Of a stretch of 64,000 nt of DNA, positions 53,213 through 62,838 are shown in pieces; position 1 is the stretch's first letter; every line of letters begins with the position of its first letter. The translations under genes were made by a program, and so were the position numbers. Source of the stretch: Pseudomonas mucoides (lineage in GTDB: Bacteria > Pseudomonadota > Gammaproteobacteria > Pseudomonadales > Pseudomonadaceae); NCBI RefSeq assembly GCF_015461845.1, contig NZ_JACOPW010000003.1:682001-746000 (forward strand), written 5' to 3'. Below the pieces are notes generated by a model that was not told where the DNA came from, did no database searches, and worked only from the letters and a program-made list of their open reading frames with translations.

Positions 53213-55110
53213 GCGCTTTGCTCCAACTGACGGCCCGCGCCGCGTTTTTTCAAATGAATCATCAACAGCGAAATGGCTGCCGGGGTGACGCCCGGAATAC
53301 GTGACGCCTGGCCCAGGGTTTCAGGACGGGTCGCGCCGAGCTTGCTCTGGATCTCTTTGGAGAGACCGGAAATGTTCGTGTAATCGATATCCACAGGCAG
53401 TTTGGTGTCTTCGCTGGCCCGCAGGCGTGCGATTTCATCCTGCTGACGGTCGATGTAACCGGCGTACTTGGTCTTGATTTCGACCTGTTCGGCGACCTGT
53501 GGATCTTCTGCGCCCCCACCGGTCACGGCAATCAGACCAGCGTAGTCGATTTCCGGACGGCTCAGCAGGTTGAGCAAATTGTATTCGTGGGTCAGCGGCG
53601 TACCGAACTTCTCGGAAATCGCATCGCCCTGCTCGGTGCCCGGGCGAACCCAGGTACTTTTCAGGCGTTGCTCTTCCAGGTCGATGCTTTCGCGCTTCTT
53701 GCAGAACGCCGCCCAACGCGCGTCATCGACCAGACCCAGCTCGCGACCTTTTTCGGTCAGACGCAGGTCGGCGTTGTCTTCGCGCAGGATCAGGCGGTAT
53801 TCGGCACGGGACGTGAACATCCGGTACGGCTCTTGGGTTCCGAGCGTAATCAGGTCGTCGACCAATACGCCGATGTACGCCTCGTCGCGACGCGGGCACC
53901 AGGCATCTTTGCCCTGTGCACGCAGTGCTGCGTTGGCGCCGGCCAGCAAACCCTGGGCGCCGGCTTCTTCGTAACCGGTGGTGCCGTTGATTTGACCGGC
54001 AAAAAACAGCCCGCCAATCACTTTGGTTTCCAGGCTGTATTTCAGGTCACGCGGGTCGAAATAGTCGTATTCGATGGCGTAGCCCGGACGCACGATGTGT
54101 GCGTTTTCCATGCCGCGGATCGATTGCACGATCTGCAATTGCACGTCGAACGGCAGGGATGTGGATATCCCGTTCGGGTACAGCTCGTGGGTGGTCAAAC
54201 CTTCCGGCTCGATAAAGACCTGATGGCTTTCCTTGTCGGCAAAGCGGTGGATCTTGTCTTCGATCGACGGGCAATAACGCGGACCGATGCCTTCGATCAA
54301 TCCCGCATCGGAATACATCGGCGAACGATCGAGGTTCGCGGCAATGATTTCGTGGGTCCGGCTGTTGGTGTGGGTAATCCAGCAGCTCACCTGTTTCGGG
54401 TGTTGCTCTTTGGAACCCATGAACGACATCACCGGGATCGGCGTATCGCCTGCTTGCTCGGTCATTACCGAGAAATCCACAGAACGACCGTCGATACGCG
54501 GCGGCGTACCGGTTTTCAAACGACCCACACGCAGTGGCAATTCACGCAGACGGCGAGCCAGGGCGATCGATGGCGGATCACCGGCACGACCGCCGGAGTA
54601 ATTCTGCATGCCGATGTGGATAAGTCCGCCGAGGAAGGTGCCAGTGGTCAACACCACGGAATCCGCGAGGAAACGCAGGCCCATTTGGGTGACGACACCG
54701 CGCACTTGTTCCTGTTCGACGATCAGGTCGTCAGCGGCTTGTTGAAATATCCACAGGTTCGGCTGGTTTTCCAATGCTTCGCGGACAGCGGCCTTGTACA
54801 GAACCCGGTCTGCCTGGGCGCGAGTTGCACGCACGGCCGGGCCTTTGCGGCTGTTCAACACGCGAAATTGAATACCACCTTTGTCGGTAGCCATGGCCAT
54901 CGCGCCGCCAAGGGCGTCAATTTCTTTAACCAGGTGGCTTTTACCGATCCCGCCAATGGCGGGGTTGCAACTCATTGCTCCGAGGGTTTCCACGTTATGC
55001 GTCAGCAACAGGGTTTTCGCACCCATACGTGCTGAGGCCAGTGCTGCCTCGGTACCGGCATGACCGCCGCCGATGACGATCACTTCAAAACGGGAAGGGA
55101 AATCCACCAC
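53209..55110 (-). CDS. mnmG: tRNA uridine 5-carboxymethylaminomethyl modification enzyme MnmG
   Basis: A 633-residue FAD enzyme. FAD site VIVIGGGHAGTEAALASARMG, then LGAMSCNPAIGGIGKSHLVKEIDALGG with a conserved Cys, and DGRSVDFSVMTEQ. With MnmE it modifies U34 of several tRNAs. The start codon is GTG (two GTG in tandem; the first gives MVDFPSRF). The gap of 547 bp upstream contains a DnaA-box cluster. Confidence 0.95.
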   Translation of the reverse strand: MVDFPSRFEVIVIGGGHAGTEAALASARMGAKTLLLTHNVETLGAMSCNPAIGGIGKSHLVKEIDALGGAMAMATDKGGIQFRVLNSRKGPAVRATRAQADRVLYKAAVREALENQPNLWIFQQAADDLIVEQEQVRGVVTQMGLRFLADSVVLTTGTFLGGLIHIGMQNYSGGRAGDPPSIALARRLRELPLRVGRLKTGTPPRIDGRSVDFSVMTEQAGDTPIPVMSFMGSKEQHPKQVSCWITHTNSRTHEIIAANLDRSPMYSDAGLIEGIGPRYCPSIEDKIHRFADKESHQVFIEPEGLTTHELYPNGISTSLPFDVQLQIVQSIRGMENAHIVRPGYAIEYDYFDPRDLKYSLETKVIGGLFFAGQINGTTGYEEAGAQGLLAGANAALRAQGKDAWCPRRDEAYIGVLVDDLITLGTQEPYRMFTSRAEYRLILREDNADLRLTEKGRELGLVDDARWAAFCKKRESIDLEEQRLKSTWVRPGTEQGDAISEKFGTPLTHEYNLLNLLSRPEIDYAGLIAVTGGGAEDPQVAEQVEIKTKYAGYIDRQQDEIARLRASEDTKLPVDIDYTNISGLSKEIQSKLGATRPETLGQASRIPGVTPAAISLLMIHLKKRGAGRQLEQSA

Positions 55111-55657
55111 GCACCTCGTGCCTGCTTCAGTTAGGTAATCAGGAATAGTTTGAGCTCAGGTTTCTGGACCTGGTCGACAAGTATAGGGACTTCGCCCTTC
55201 CTAAAGAACCCTTTGCACAAAATTTAACCAGCTGTGGAGAAGTCGGGGTTATAGAAATTAAAAAGAGAGAAATTTATTAAATCTTTGTTTTTATGTTTAT
55301 TTCTACTGAGCCACCTTTCTGTGGATAGATCGCTACAGGCCTTTATTATCAATGTGTACAGAGATTTAAAACCCTGTGGTCATGTGGCCAAGAGACCCTT
55401 GGATAACCGGTTTAAGCCTGTGGATGAAAGGGGTGGTTATCCACAGAGGTGGTTATCTTCAGTTTTCAGGCCCTGTTATCAACTGCCCTTAGCGGCAGTT
55501 ATTCACAGGGCTTAATCCACAGAAAAGCGCGTATCGGGTTAATTCCGGGCGAAGGAAAACCGCTCAAGCAGACATTATCTGCTCGGCACTGAGGGACGAT
55601 TTTTTAAAAAGAGAGGACAGACAGGCGCGAATGGCCTGTCTGTGAACAACGAAAGGG
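55111..55657. other. DnaA-box cluster between mnmG and mnmE
   Basis: No gene. DnaA-like 9-mers include TTATCCACA at 55438-55446, TTATTCACA near 55499, TAATCCACA near 55514, TGTGGATAG near 55321 and TGTGGATGA near 55421, with an A/T-rich run around 55248-55305. Pseudomonads have been reported with replication-capable DnaA-box regions in this neighbourhood as well as in front of dnaA. Here it may be a secondary origin, a DnaA reservoir or a regulator of mnmG. Confidence 0.6.
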
Positions 55658-57028
55658 TTATTTACCGATGCAGAAGCTGGAAAAGATTCGTCCCAACAGG
55701 TCATCAGAGCTGAATGCACCGGTGATTTCACCCAGCGAGTGCTGCGCCTGACGCAAATCCTCGGCCAACAGCTCGCCAGCACCGGCCAGGGTCAATTGCG
55801 AGCGGCCATGCTCAAGGGATGCACTGGCATGACGCAGGGCCTCAAGGTGACGCCTGCGTGCGCTGAAGCTACTTTCCGAAGTCTGCTCGTAACCCATGCA
55901 GGCCTTCAGATGGTCGCGCAGTAACTCCAGGCCTTCGCCAGCAGACTTGGCACTCAGGCTGATGGTGACGTGGCCATCTTCACTGACTTCCAGGGCAATG
56001 GCTTCCCCCGTCAGATCAGCCTTGTTACGAATCAGCGTGACTTTCGCTGGATCCGGGCGGATTTCGAGGAATTCCGGCCACAAAGCGAAGGGGTCCAACG
56101 CTTCAGGCGCCGTTGCATCGACGACCAATAACACGCGATCCGCTTCGCCGATGGCTTTCAGTGCGCGTTCTACGCCAATTTTTTCCACGTGATCGTCGGT
56201 ATCTCGCAGACCCGCGGTATCCACCACGTGCAGCGGCATGCCATCAATGTGGATATGTTCGCGCAGGATGTCCCGGGTTGTGCCGGCAATTTCGGTCACG
56301 ATCGCTGCTTCCCGACCCGCCAGAGCATTCAACAGGCTGGATTTACCGGCATTCGGCCGACCGGCAATCACCACGGTCATGCCGTCACGCAGCAAGGCGC
56401 CTTGCCCGGCTTCGCGAAGTACTGTGGATAATTCATCGCGCACTTTGTCGAGCATGGCCAAGACATGACCATCAGCCAGGAAGTCGATTTCTTCTTCAGG
56501 GAAGTCGATGGCCGCTTCGACATAAATACGCAGGCCTATCAGCTGCTCGGTCAGGTTATGCACACGCTGGGAAAATGCGCCTTGCAAGGAACGCAGCGCA
56601 TTTCGTGCCGCTTGTGCAGAACTCGCCTCGATCAAGTCGGCAATGGCTTCAGCCTGAGCCAGGTCGAGTTTGTCATTGAGGAAGGCGCGCTCGCTGAATT
56701 CACCGGGACGGGCGAGGCGACAGCCCAGTTCCAGACAACGCTTGAGCAACATATCCAGAACAATCGGCCCGCCATGGCCCTGCAGTTCCAGCACGTCTTC
56801 GCCGGTGAAGGAGTTCGGCCCCGGGAAATAAAGCGCAATGCCTTCGTCCAGCACCTCTTCGTTCTCACTGAGGAACGGGCCGTAATGGGCAAACCGGGGT
56901 TTCAATTCCCGACCGCTGATGGCCTTGGCCGCAAGGCTCGCCAACGGCCCGGAAATACGGACGATGCCCACACCGCCGCGACCTTGAGCGGTAGCAACGG
57001 CTGCGATGGTTTCACGAGGAACGCTCAT
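55658..57028 (-). CDS. mnmE: tRNA modification GTPase MnmE
   Basis: A 456-residue GTPase. The N-terminal domain binds formyl-tetrahydrofolate (MSVPRETIAAVATAQGRGGVGIVRISGP). The G domain has AGRPNAGKSSLLNALAGRE (G1), GTTRD (G2), DTAGLRDTDD (G3) and a G4 in IRNKADL. The C-terminus ends CIGK with the conserved Cys. It works with MnmG. The start is MSVPRE; six upstream residues are not in the family. Confidence 0.96.
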   Translation of the reverse strand: MSVPRETIAAVATAQGRGGVGIVRISGPLASLAAKAISGRELKPRFAHYGPFLSENEEVLDEGIALYFPGPNSFTGEDVLELQGHGGPIVLDMLLKRCLELGCRLARPGEFSERAFLNDKLDLAQAEAIADLIEASSAQAARNALRSLQGAFSQRVHNLTEQLIGLRIYVEAAIDFPEEEIDFLADGHVLAMLDKVRDELSTVLREAGQGALLRDGMTVVIAGRPNAGKSSLLNALAGREAAIVTEIAGTTRDILREHIHIDGMPLHVVDTAGLRDTDDHVEKIGVERALKAIGEADRVLLVVDATAPEALDPFALWPEFLEIRPDPAKVTLIRNKADLTGEAIALEVSEDGHVTISLSAKSAGEGLELLRDHLKACMGYEQTSESSFSARRRHLEALRHASASLEHGRSQLTLAGAGELLAEDLRQAQHSLGEITGAFSSDDLLGRIFSSFCIGK

Positions 57029-57059
57029 AAACCGGTATCCAGACAAAAGTGACAGATAG

Positions 57060-57086
57060 CAAAACGCCCCACTAGGGGGCGTTTTG
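57060..57086. terminator. Bidirectional terminator between yidC and mnmE
   Basis: CAAAACGCCCC ACTAG GGGGCGTTTTG: a perfect 11-base stem with A-run and T-run on both strands. It ends the rpmH-yidC transcript on the minus strand. Confidence 0.85.
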
Positions 57087-57107
57087 AGTGGTTATCCACA
57101 GTGTAAA

Positions 57108-58793
57108 TCAAGCGGCTGCTTTGGTAGCCCGTTCGATTTTACGAGTGATGTACCACTGTTGAGTGATGGACAGGCAGTTGTTCACTACCCAGTACAGCAC
57201 CAGACCAGCCGGGAACCACAGGAAGAAGAAGGTGAAGATGATTGGCATCAGCTTCATCACCTTGGCCTGCATCGGATCCGGTGGTGTCGGGTTCAACTGC
57301 TGCTGGATGAACATGGTTGCGCCCATGATGATCGGCAGAATGAAGAACGGATCCTTGATCGACAGGTCAGTAATCCACAGCATGAACGGCGCTTGGCGCA
57401 TTTCAACGCTTTCCAGCAGAACCCAGTACAGCGAAAGGAAAACCGGCATCTGCACGAGGATTGGCAAGCAACCACCCAGCGGATTGATCTTCTCTTTCTT
57501 GTACAGCTCCATCATGGCTTGCGACATTTTCTGCCGGTCATCGCCATGTTGCTCTTTCAGCGCGGCCAGTTTCGGGGCCACTGCACGCATGCGCGCCATG
57601 GATTTGTAGCTGGCAGCCGACAGTGGGAAGAACAACCCCTTGATCAGCATGGTCAGGAAAATGATCGACCAGCCCCAGTTGCCGACGATGGCGTGGATAT
57701 GTTGCAGCAACCAGAAAATTGGCTGGGCAATGAACCACAGGATGCCGTAGTCGACGGTCAGTTCCAGACCTGGGGACAACTGTTTCAGCACAGCCTGGCT
57801 TTTCGGGCCGGCGTACAGAACGGCGCTCACTTCAGCTTTAGCACCTGGCGCAACCGTCAATGCCGGGGCGGTATAGCCGATGATGTAGTTGCCTTTGCTG
57901 TCTTTACGGGTCTGGACGACATTGTTTTCGCCCTTCGCCGGAATCCAAGCGGTCACGAAGTAGTGTTGCAACCAGGCAACCCAACCCCCGTTGACGGTTT
58001 CTTTCAGCTGAGCCTTGTCCATGTCTTTCATCGACACTTTCTTGTACGGCTCGTTACTGGTCCACAGGGCGGCGCCCAGGTAAGTGGCGGTGCCGGTGGC
58101 AGTGCTGGAAGAAGGATCGGAGCTGGCGTCACGCTTCAGCTGGGCGAACATCGCACCCGACCAAGGCTTGGCACTTTCGTTGTCGATCAGGTAAGAAACA
58201 GTTACGTCATACAGGCCGCGTTTCAGTGTGAAACGCTTGATGTAGTTGACGCCGTCCTTGCTGAACTTCAGGTCTACGACCAATTGGTCCTGACCGTCAG
58301 CCAGTTGATAAACCTTCTTCTCCGAAGCGTAAACCGGACGACCGGCAGGACTTGCGTCCGGACCGTCGGTGCCGATCAAACCGCTTTGAGCCAGATAAGT
58401 CCGCTCGTTGCCGTTATCGAACAACTGGAACGGGATTTCCGGATGGTCCTGGCGACGTGGATACAGCGGCAGCGTCAGCTGGGCAACATCACCACCTTGT
58501 GGATCGATGGCCAGGTTGAGCACATCCGTTTTGATCTGGATGAGGTCTTTGCTTGCAGCTACTGGAGTTTCAGCAGGTGCTGTAGCACTGGTATCGCTTG
58601 CGGCGCGTGGAATGTCGTCACTGACAGAAGCATTATTGCCAGTAGCCGAATCCGGTAGGCCCGGTGCGGTAGTACTGGAAGCAACATTCTGAGTCGGCAG
58701 GGCAGCCTGACCATAGTCCTGGTTCCATTTAAGAACCATAACGTAGGACACGATTGCCAGGGCGACGATCAGGATCGTGCGTTTGATATCCAT
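57108..58793 (-). CDS. yidC: Membrane protein insertase YidC
   Basis: A 561-residue insertase. N-terminal span (ILIVALAIVSYVMVLKWNQDYG), large periplasmic domain (about 60-345), then five conserved spans with WGWSIIFLTMLIKGLFFPLSAASYKSMARMRAVAPKLAALKEQHGDD and GGCLPILVQMPVFLSLYWVL. The C-terminus ends ITRKIERATKAAA. It inserts proteins such as AtpE. The Gram-negative form, of normal length. 2 bp after yidD. Confidence 0.96.
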   Translation of the reverse strand: MDIKRTILIVALAIVSYVMVLKWNQDYGQAALPTQNVASSTTAPGLPDSATGNNASVSDDIPRAASDTSATAPAETPVAASKDLIQIKTDVLNLAIDPQGGDVAQLTLPLYPRRQDHPEIPFQLFDNGNERTYLAQSGLIGTDGPDASPAGRPVYASEKKVYQLADGQDQLVVDLKFSKDGVNYIKRFTLKRGLYDVTVSYLIDNESAKPWSGAMFAQLKRDASSDPSSSTATGTATYLGAALWTSNEPYKKVSMKDMDKAQLKETVNGGWVAWLQHYFVTAWIPAKGENNVVQTRKDSKGNYIIGYTAPALTVAPGAKAEVSAVLYAGPKSQAVLKQLSPGLELTVDYGILWFIAQPIFWLLQHIHAIVGNWGWSIIFLTMLIKGLFFPLSAASYKSMARMRAVAPKLAALKEQHGDDRQKMSQAMMELYKKEKINPLGGCLPILVQMPVFLSLYWVLLESVEMRQAPFMLWITDLSIKDPFFILPIIMGATMFIQQQLNPTPPDPMQAKVMKLMPIIFTFFFLWFPAGLVLYWVVNNCLSITQQWYITRKIERATKAAA

Positions 58794-58795
58794 GA

Positions 58796-59041
58796 TTACT
58801 CGGCCATCGAAGAAGAACGGGAGGTAGGGATAGGTGGAACCGGGTCATAACCACCGGGATTCCACGGATGACAGCGACCTAAACGACGAAAGGCCAGCCA
58901 GCCACCGCGCAGAAGACCATGATTTTCTATGGCCTCTAACGCGTAGCAGGAACAACTGGGGTAGAAGCGACAGTGGTTGGCCATCAGGGGACTAATGGCA
59001 TAGCGATAAAACTGGATCGGAACGAGTGCCAGTTTACGCAT
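58796..59041 (-). CDS. yidD: Membrane protein insertion efficiency factor YidD
   Basis: An 81-residue protein: FYRYAISPLMANHCRFYPSCSCYALEAIENHGLLRGGWLAFRRLGRCHPWNPGGYDPVP, with the conserved Cys set. It helps YidC-mediated insertion. It overlaps the 3' end of rnpA by 8 bp. Confidence 0.94.
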   Translation of the reverse strand: MRKLALVPIQFYRYAISPLMANHCRFYPSCSCYALEAIENHGLLRGGWLAFRRLGRCHPWNPGGYDPVPPIPTSRSSSMAE

Positions 59042-59435
59042 CGGGACTGTCTACCCCTACAGTTTCGGTTTTGACTGCTGGTACTGGCGTGCTGCGTGCC
59101 AGACGCTTCCAGAGTTTGCCGAAATGCTGAATCAATTCGGGGTTTTCTACGTCACCCAAACCTTTGCGCGCGACGATAACGATGTCCCAGCCGACCAGTG
59201 AATCCTGGTGCAGACGGAACGATTCGCGCATCAGACGTTTGAGGCGATTGCGCTCGACGGAGAGCTTTACGCTCTTTTTCCCGATAACCAACCCGAGACG
59301 GGGGTGATCAAGATCGTTGTTGCGCGCAAGGAGCAGGAGATTTTTCCCCGGAACCTTGCCGGTAGGGGAGTCAAAGACTGCCTTGAAATGCCGGGGAGTA
59401 AGCAGACGCTTTTCCCGACTGAAGTCCTGACTCAC
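59034..59435 (-). CDS. rnpA: Ribonuclease P protein component
   Basis: A 133-residue basic protein with the RNA-binding motif SVKLSVERNRLKRLMRESFRLH and FKAVFDSPTGKVPGKNLLLLARNN, LGLVIGKKS. With the RNA subunit it trims tRNA 5' leaders. The start is taken at GTG 59435 (VSQDFSREKRLLTP), as homologues begin there; the frame extends 32 codons further upstream over the rpmH stop region without similarity. Confidence 0.93.
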   Translation of the reverse strand: MSQDFSREKRLLTPRHFKAVFDSPTGKVPGKNLLLLARNNDLDHPRLGLVIGKKSVKLSVERNRLKRLMRESFRLHQDSLVGWDIVIVARKGLGDVENPELIQHFGKLWKRLARSTPVPAVKTETVGVDSPDA

Positions 59436-59451
59436 CTCCAGTGCCGGATTA

Positions 59452-59586
59452 TCAAACTGCCAGACGCGCACGACCTTTGGCGCGACGACGCGACAGGACG
59501 GCACGACCGTTCTTGGTAGCCATGCGAGCACGGAAACCGTGGGTACGAGCGCGTTTGATAGTGCTTGGTTGGAAAGTACGTTTCAT
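59452..59586 (-). CDS. rpmH: 50S ribosomal protein L34
   Basis: A 44-residue highly basic protein, MKRTFQPSTIKRARTHGFRARM and ATKNGRAVLSRRRAKGRARLAV, the usual size and sequence type of L34. It lies 16 bp before rnpA in the classic rpmH-rnpA-yidD-yidC order. Confidence 0.97.
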   Translation of the reverse strand: MKRTFQPSTIKRARTHGFRARMATKNGRAVLSRRRAKGRARLAV

Positions 59587-59689
59587 TGTCGTGTTACCTG
59601 GTTCGTCCACAACGGGCCGGAATGGCCCCCGTTTTAAGAGACCGGGGATTCTAGAGAAAGCAAGCCTCTAGGTCAATTTCCAACCAGCG

Positions 59690-60100
59690 TTTCCTTATAA
59701 ATAGATCTCCAGAGGTTTTGTTCGTGATTAACCCCTCGTTAGAAATAGAAATAAGAAAGGAATTATTTAAAGCTTTTCTGTAAAGCTTATAAAAGCTAGG
59801 CAGGCGGTCATCTGTGGATAAGTGCCTTCAGGCCTTCTACTACGGGCTGTACAGAGAATGACAACTACCGTGGAAAACAGGGGGCAGCCTGTGCTGCGCT
59901 GTCGGATAACCTGTGTGTGAAACAGCTTGTTATCCACAGGCTGGTTATCCACCGAGTTTCCCCCCCACTTGTGCAACGACCTTAGACCCGGTTATCCACA
60001 GAGCTTATGCACAGACCGCTGGTCGTCTTTTTTGCGTATAAAACGTTGATTCTTCTCGGTCAGTGCTCCACCTCGTGTGGATAAGTCGGCGTCTGGTCGT
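59690..60100. other. oriC: Probable oriC (rpmH-dnaA gap)
   Basis: DnaA boxes: TGTGGATAA at 59813-59821, TTATCCACA at 59930-59938 and 59992-60000, TTATCCACC at 59945-59953, TTATGCACA at 60005-60013 and TGTGGATAA at 60076-60084. An A/T-rich tract (about 59692-59793) can serve as unwinding element. The place between rpmH and dnaA is that of the Pseudomonas origin. It also holds the dnaA and rpmH promoters. Confidence 0.88.
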
Positions 60101-60151
60101 TACAATGGCCGCTTGTTTTTGCCTCACCGGCTTTCAACTTAGGGGATATCC

Positions 60152-61675
60152 GTGTCAGTGGAACTTTGGCAGCAGTGCGTGGAGCTTTTGCGCGAAGAGC
60201 TGCCTGCCCAACAATTCAACACTTGGATCCGTCCACTACAGGTCGAAGCCGAAGGCGACGAGTTGCGTGTCTACGCACCGAATCGCTTTGTTCTCGACTG
60301 GGTCAACGAAAAGTACCTGGGCCGTGTTCTTGAACTGCTGGATGAGCATGGCAACGGCATGGCGCCGGTGCTGTCCTTATTAATAGGCAGCAAACGCAGT
60401 TCGACACCGCGAGCTGCGCCTAACGCGCCGTTGGCTGCCGCTGCATCTCAGGCTCAAGCTGCTCAAGCACCTGTCAGCGCTCCGGCGCCAGCATCGATTG
60501 CCAACGCACCGACCAAGCGTGCGACGCAAAAAGTGGCCGAGATCAATGAAGAGCCGTCTCGTGACAGCTTCGACCCGATGGCCGGCGCCAGTTCGCAGCA
60601 AGCTCCGGTTCGCTCCGAGCAACGCACGGTGCAGGTCGAAGGCGCGCTCAAGCACACCAGTTACCTGAACCGCACCTTCACCTTCGAAAACTTCGTCGAA
60701 GGTAAGTCGAACCAACTGGCCCGGGCCGCGGCCTGGCAGGTGGCAGACAATCCCAAGCACGGTTACAACCCGCTTTTCCTTTATGGTGGCGTCGGCTTGG
60801 GTAAAACCCACTTGATGCACGCTGTGGGTAATCACCTATTAAAGAAAAACCCGAATGCCAAGGTCGTTTACCTGCATTCGGAGCGTTTCGTGGCCGACAT
60901 GGTCAAGGCGCTGCAACTGAATGCCATCAACGAGTTCAAGCGTTTCTACCGTTCGGTGGATGCGTTGCTCATCGATGACATTCAATTCTTCGCCCGCAAG
61001 GAACGTTCGCAGGAAGAGTTTTTCCACACCTTCAACGCCCTGCTTGAAGGTGGCCAGCAGGTCATTCTCACCAGTGACCGTTACCCGAAAGAAATCGAAG
61101 GCCTTGAAGAGCGTTTGAAATCCCGCTTTGGCTGGGGTCTGACGGTTGCCGTCGAGCCGCCGGAGCTGGAAACCCGCGTGGCGATCTTGATGAAAAAGGC
61201 CGACCAGGCCAAAGTCGATCTGCCACATGACGCGGCGTTCTTCATTGCCCAGCGTATTCGCTCCAACGTCCGTGAGCTGGAAGGCGCGCTGAAACGCGTG
61301 ATCGCCCACTCGCACTTCATGGGACGCGACATCACCATCGAGCTGATTCGCGAATCCCTGAAAGACTTGTTGGCGCTGCAAGACAAACTGGTCTCTGTGG
61401 ATAACATTCAGCGCACAGTCGCCGAGTACTACAAGATCAAGATCTCCGACTTGCTGTCCAAGCGTCGTTCACGCTCGGTCGCACGTCCGCGTCAGGTTGC
61501 AATGGCATTGTCCAAAGAGTTGACTAACCACAGCCTGCCGGAAATCGGCGATGTGTTTGGCGGCCGCGACCACACGACTGTTTTGCACGCCTGTCGCAAG
61601 ATCAACGAGCTTAAGGAATCCGACGCGGACATCCGCGAGGACTACAAGAACCTGCTGCGTACACTGACCACTTGA
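60152..61675 (+). CDS. dnaA: Chromosomal replication initiator DnaA
   Basis: A 507-residue initiator. Domain I MSVELWQQCVELLREELPAQQFNTWIRPL, a long variable linker (about 85-165) rich in Ala/Pro, the AAA+ domain with GGVGLGKTHLMHAVG (Walker A) and DALLIDDIQF (Walker B), and domain IV with GGRDHTTVLHACRKI. It starts at GTG after GGGGATATCC. It binds the boxes upstream. Confidence 0.97.
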   Translation: MSVELWQQCVELLREELPAQQFNTWIRPLQVEAEGDELRVYAPNRFVLDWVNEKYLGRVLELLDEHGNGMAPVLSLLIGSKRSSTPRAAPNAPLAAAASQAQAAQAPVSAPAPASIANAPTKRATQKVAEINEEPSRDSFDPMAGASSQQAPVRSEQRTVQVEGALKHTSYLNRTFTFENFVEGKSNQLARAAAWQVADNPKHGYNPLFLYGGVGLGKTHLMHAVGNHLLKKNPNAKVVYLHSERFVADMVKALQLNAINEFKRFYRSVDALLIDDIQFFARKERSQEEFFHTFNALLEGGQQVILTSDRYPKEIEGLEERLKSRFGWGLTVAVEPPELETRVAILMKKADQAKVDLPHDAAFFIAQRIRSNVRELEGALKRVIAHSHFMGRDITIELIRESLKDLLALQDKLVSVDNIQRTVAEYYKIKISDLLSKRRSRSVARPRQVAMALSKELTNHSLPEIGDVFGGRDHTTVLHACRKINELKESDADIREDYKNLLRTLTT

Positions 61676-61714
61676 TGAACACCAGCGCAGCTTATTAAGG
61701 CAAGGGACTAGACC

Positions 61715-62818
61715 ATGCATTTCACCATTCAACGCGAAGCCCTGTTGAAACCCCTGCAACTGGTCGCAGGCGTCGTTGAGCGCCGACAGACCTTGCCGGT
61801 GCTCTCCAACGTGCTGCTGGTTGTCGAAGGCCAGCAATTGTCGCTGACCGGTACTGACCTGGAAGTCGAGCTGGTCGGTCGTGTGCAACTTGAAGAGCCG
61901 GCAGACCCAGGTTCCATCACCGTGCCTGCGCGCAAGCTGATGGACATCTGCAAGAGCCTGCCGAACGATGCGCTGATCGACATCAAGGTCGATGAGCAGA
62001 AGCTGGTGGTCAAGGCTGGTCGTAGCCGCTTCACGCTGTCGACCCTGCCGGCCAATGATTTCCCGACAGTGGAAGAAGGCCCGGGCTCGCTGACCTGCAG
62101 CCTGGAACAAAGCAAACTGCGTCGTCTGATCGAACGTACCAGCTTCGCCATGGCCCAGCAGGACGTTCGTTATTACCTGAACGGTATGCTGCTTGAAGTT
62201 TCGGCCGGGATCATCCGTGCTGTTGCCACCGACGGTCACCGTCTGGCCATGTGTTCGATGCAGGCCGATATCGGTCAGCCGGATCGCCATCAGGTCATCG
62301 TTCCGCGCAAGGGTATCCTTGAGCTGGCACGCCTGCTGACCGAACCGGACGGCATCGTCAGCATCGTCCTGGGTCAGCACCACATCCGCGCGACCACCGG
62401 CGAGTTCACCTTCACCTCGAAACTGGTCGACGGCAAATTCCCGGATTACGAGCGTGTTCTGCCAAAAGGCGGAGACAAGCTGGTACTCGGCGACCGTCAG
62501 GCGCTGCGTGAAGCTTTCAGCCGTACTGCGATTCTGTCCAACGAGAAGTACCGTGGCATCCGTCTGCAACTGGCTAACGGTCAGCTGAAAATCCAGGCGA
62601 ACAACCCGGAGCAGGAAGAAGCGGAAGAAGAAGTGGGCGTTGAATACAACGGCGGCAATCTGGAAATCGGCTTCAACGTCAGCTATCTGCTCGACGTACT
62701 GGGCGTGATGACCACTGAGCAAGTTCGCCTGATCCTGTCCGATTCCAACAGCAGTGCGCTGGTGCAGGAATCCGACAACGACGACTCGGCTTACGTTGTC
62801 ATGCCGATGCGCCTGTAA
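61715..62818 (+). CDS. dnaN: DNA polymerase III beta sliding clamp
   Basis: A 367-residue clamp: MHFTIQREALLKPLQLVAGVVERRQTLPVLSNVLL at the start, and C-terminal SSALVQESDNDDSAYVVMPMRL. It forms the ring that tethers polymerase. 39 bp after dnaA in the same operon. Confidence 0.97.
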   Translation: MHFTIQREALLKPLQLVAGVVERRQTLPVLSNVLLVVEGQQLSLTGTDLEVELVGRVQLEEPADPGSITVPARKLMDICKSLPNDALIDIKVDEQKLVVKAGRSRFTLSTLPANDFPTVEEGPGSLTCSLEQSKLRRLIERTSFAMAQQDVRYYLNGMLLEVSAGIIRAVATDGHRLAMCSMQADIGQPDRHQVIVPRKGILELARLLTEPDGIVSIVLGQHHIRATTGEFTFTSKLVDGKFPDYERVLPKGGDKLVLGDRQALREAFSRTAILSNEKYRGIRLQLANGQLKIQANNPEQEEAEEEVGVEYNGGNLEIGFNVSYLLDVLGVMTTEQVRLILSDSNSSALVQESDNDDSAYVVMPMRL

Positions 62819-62838
62819 TCATGTTCAGCAGAAGCTAG

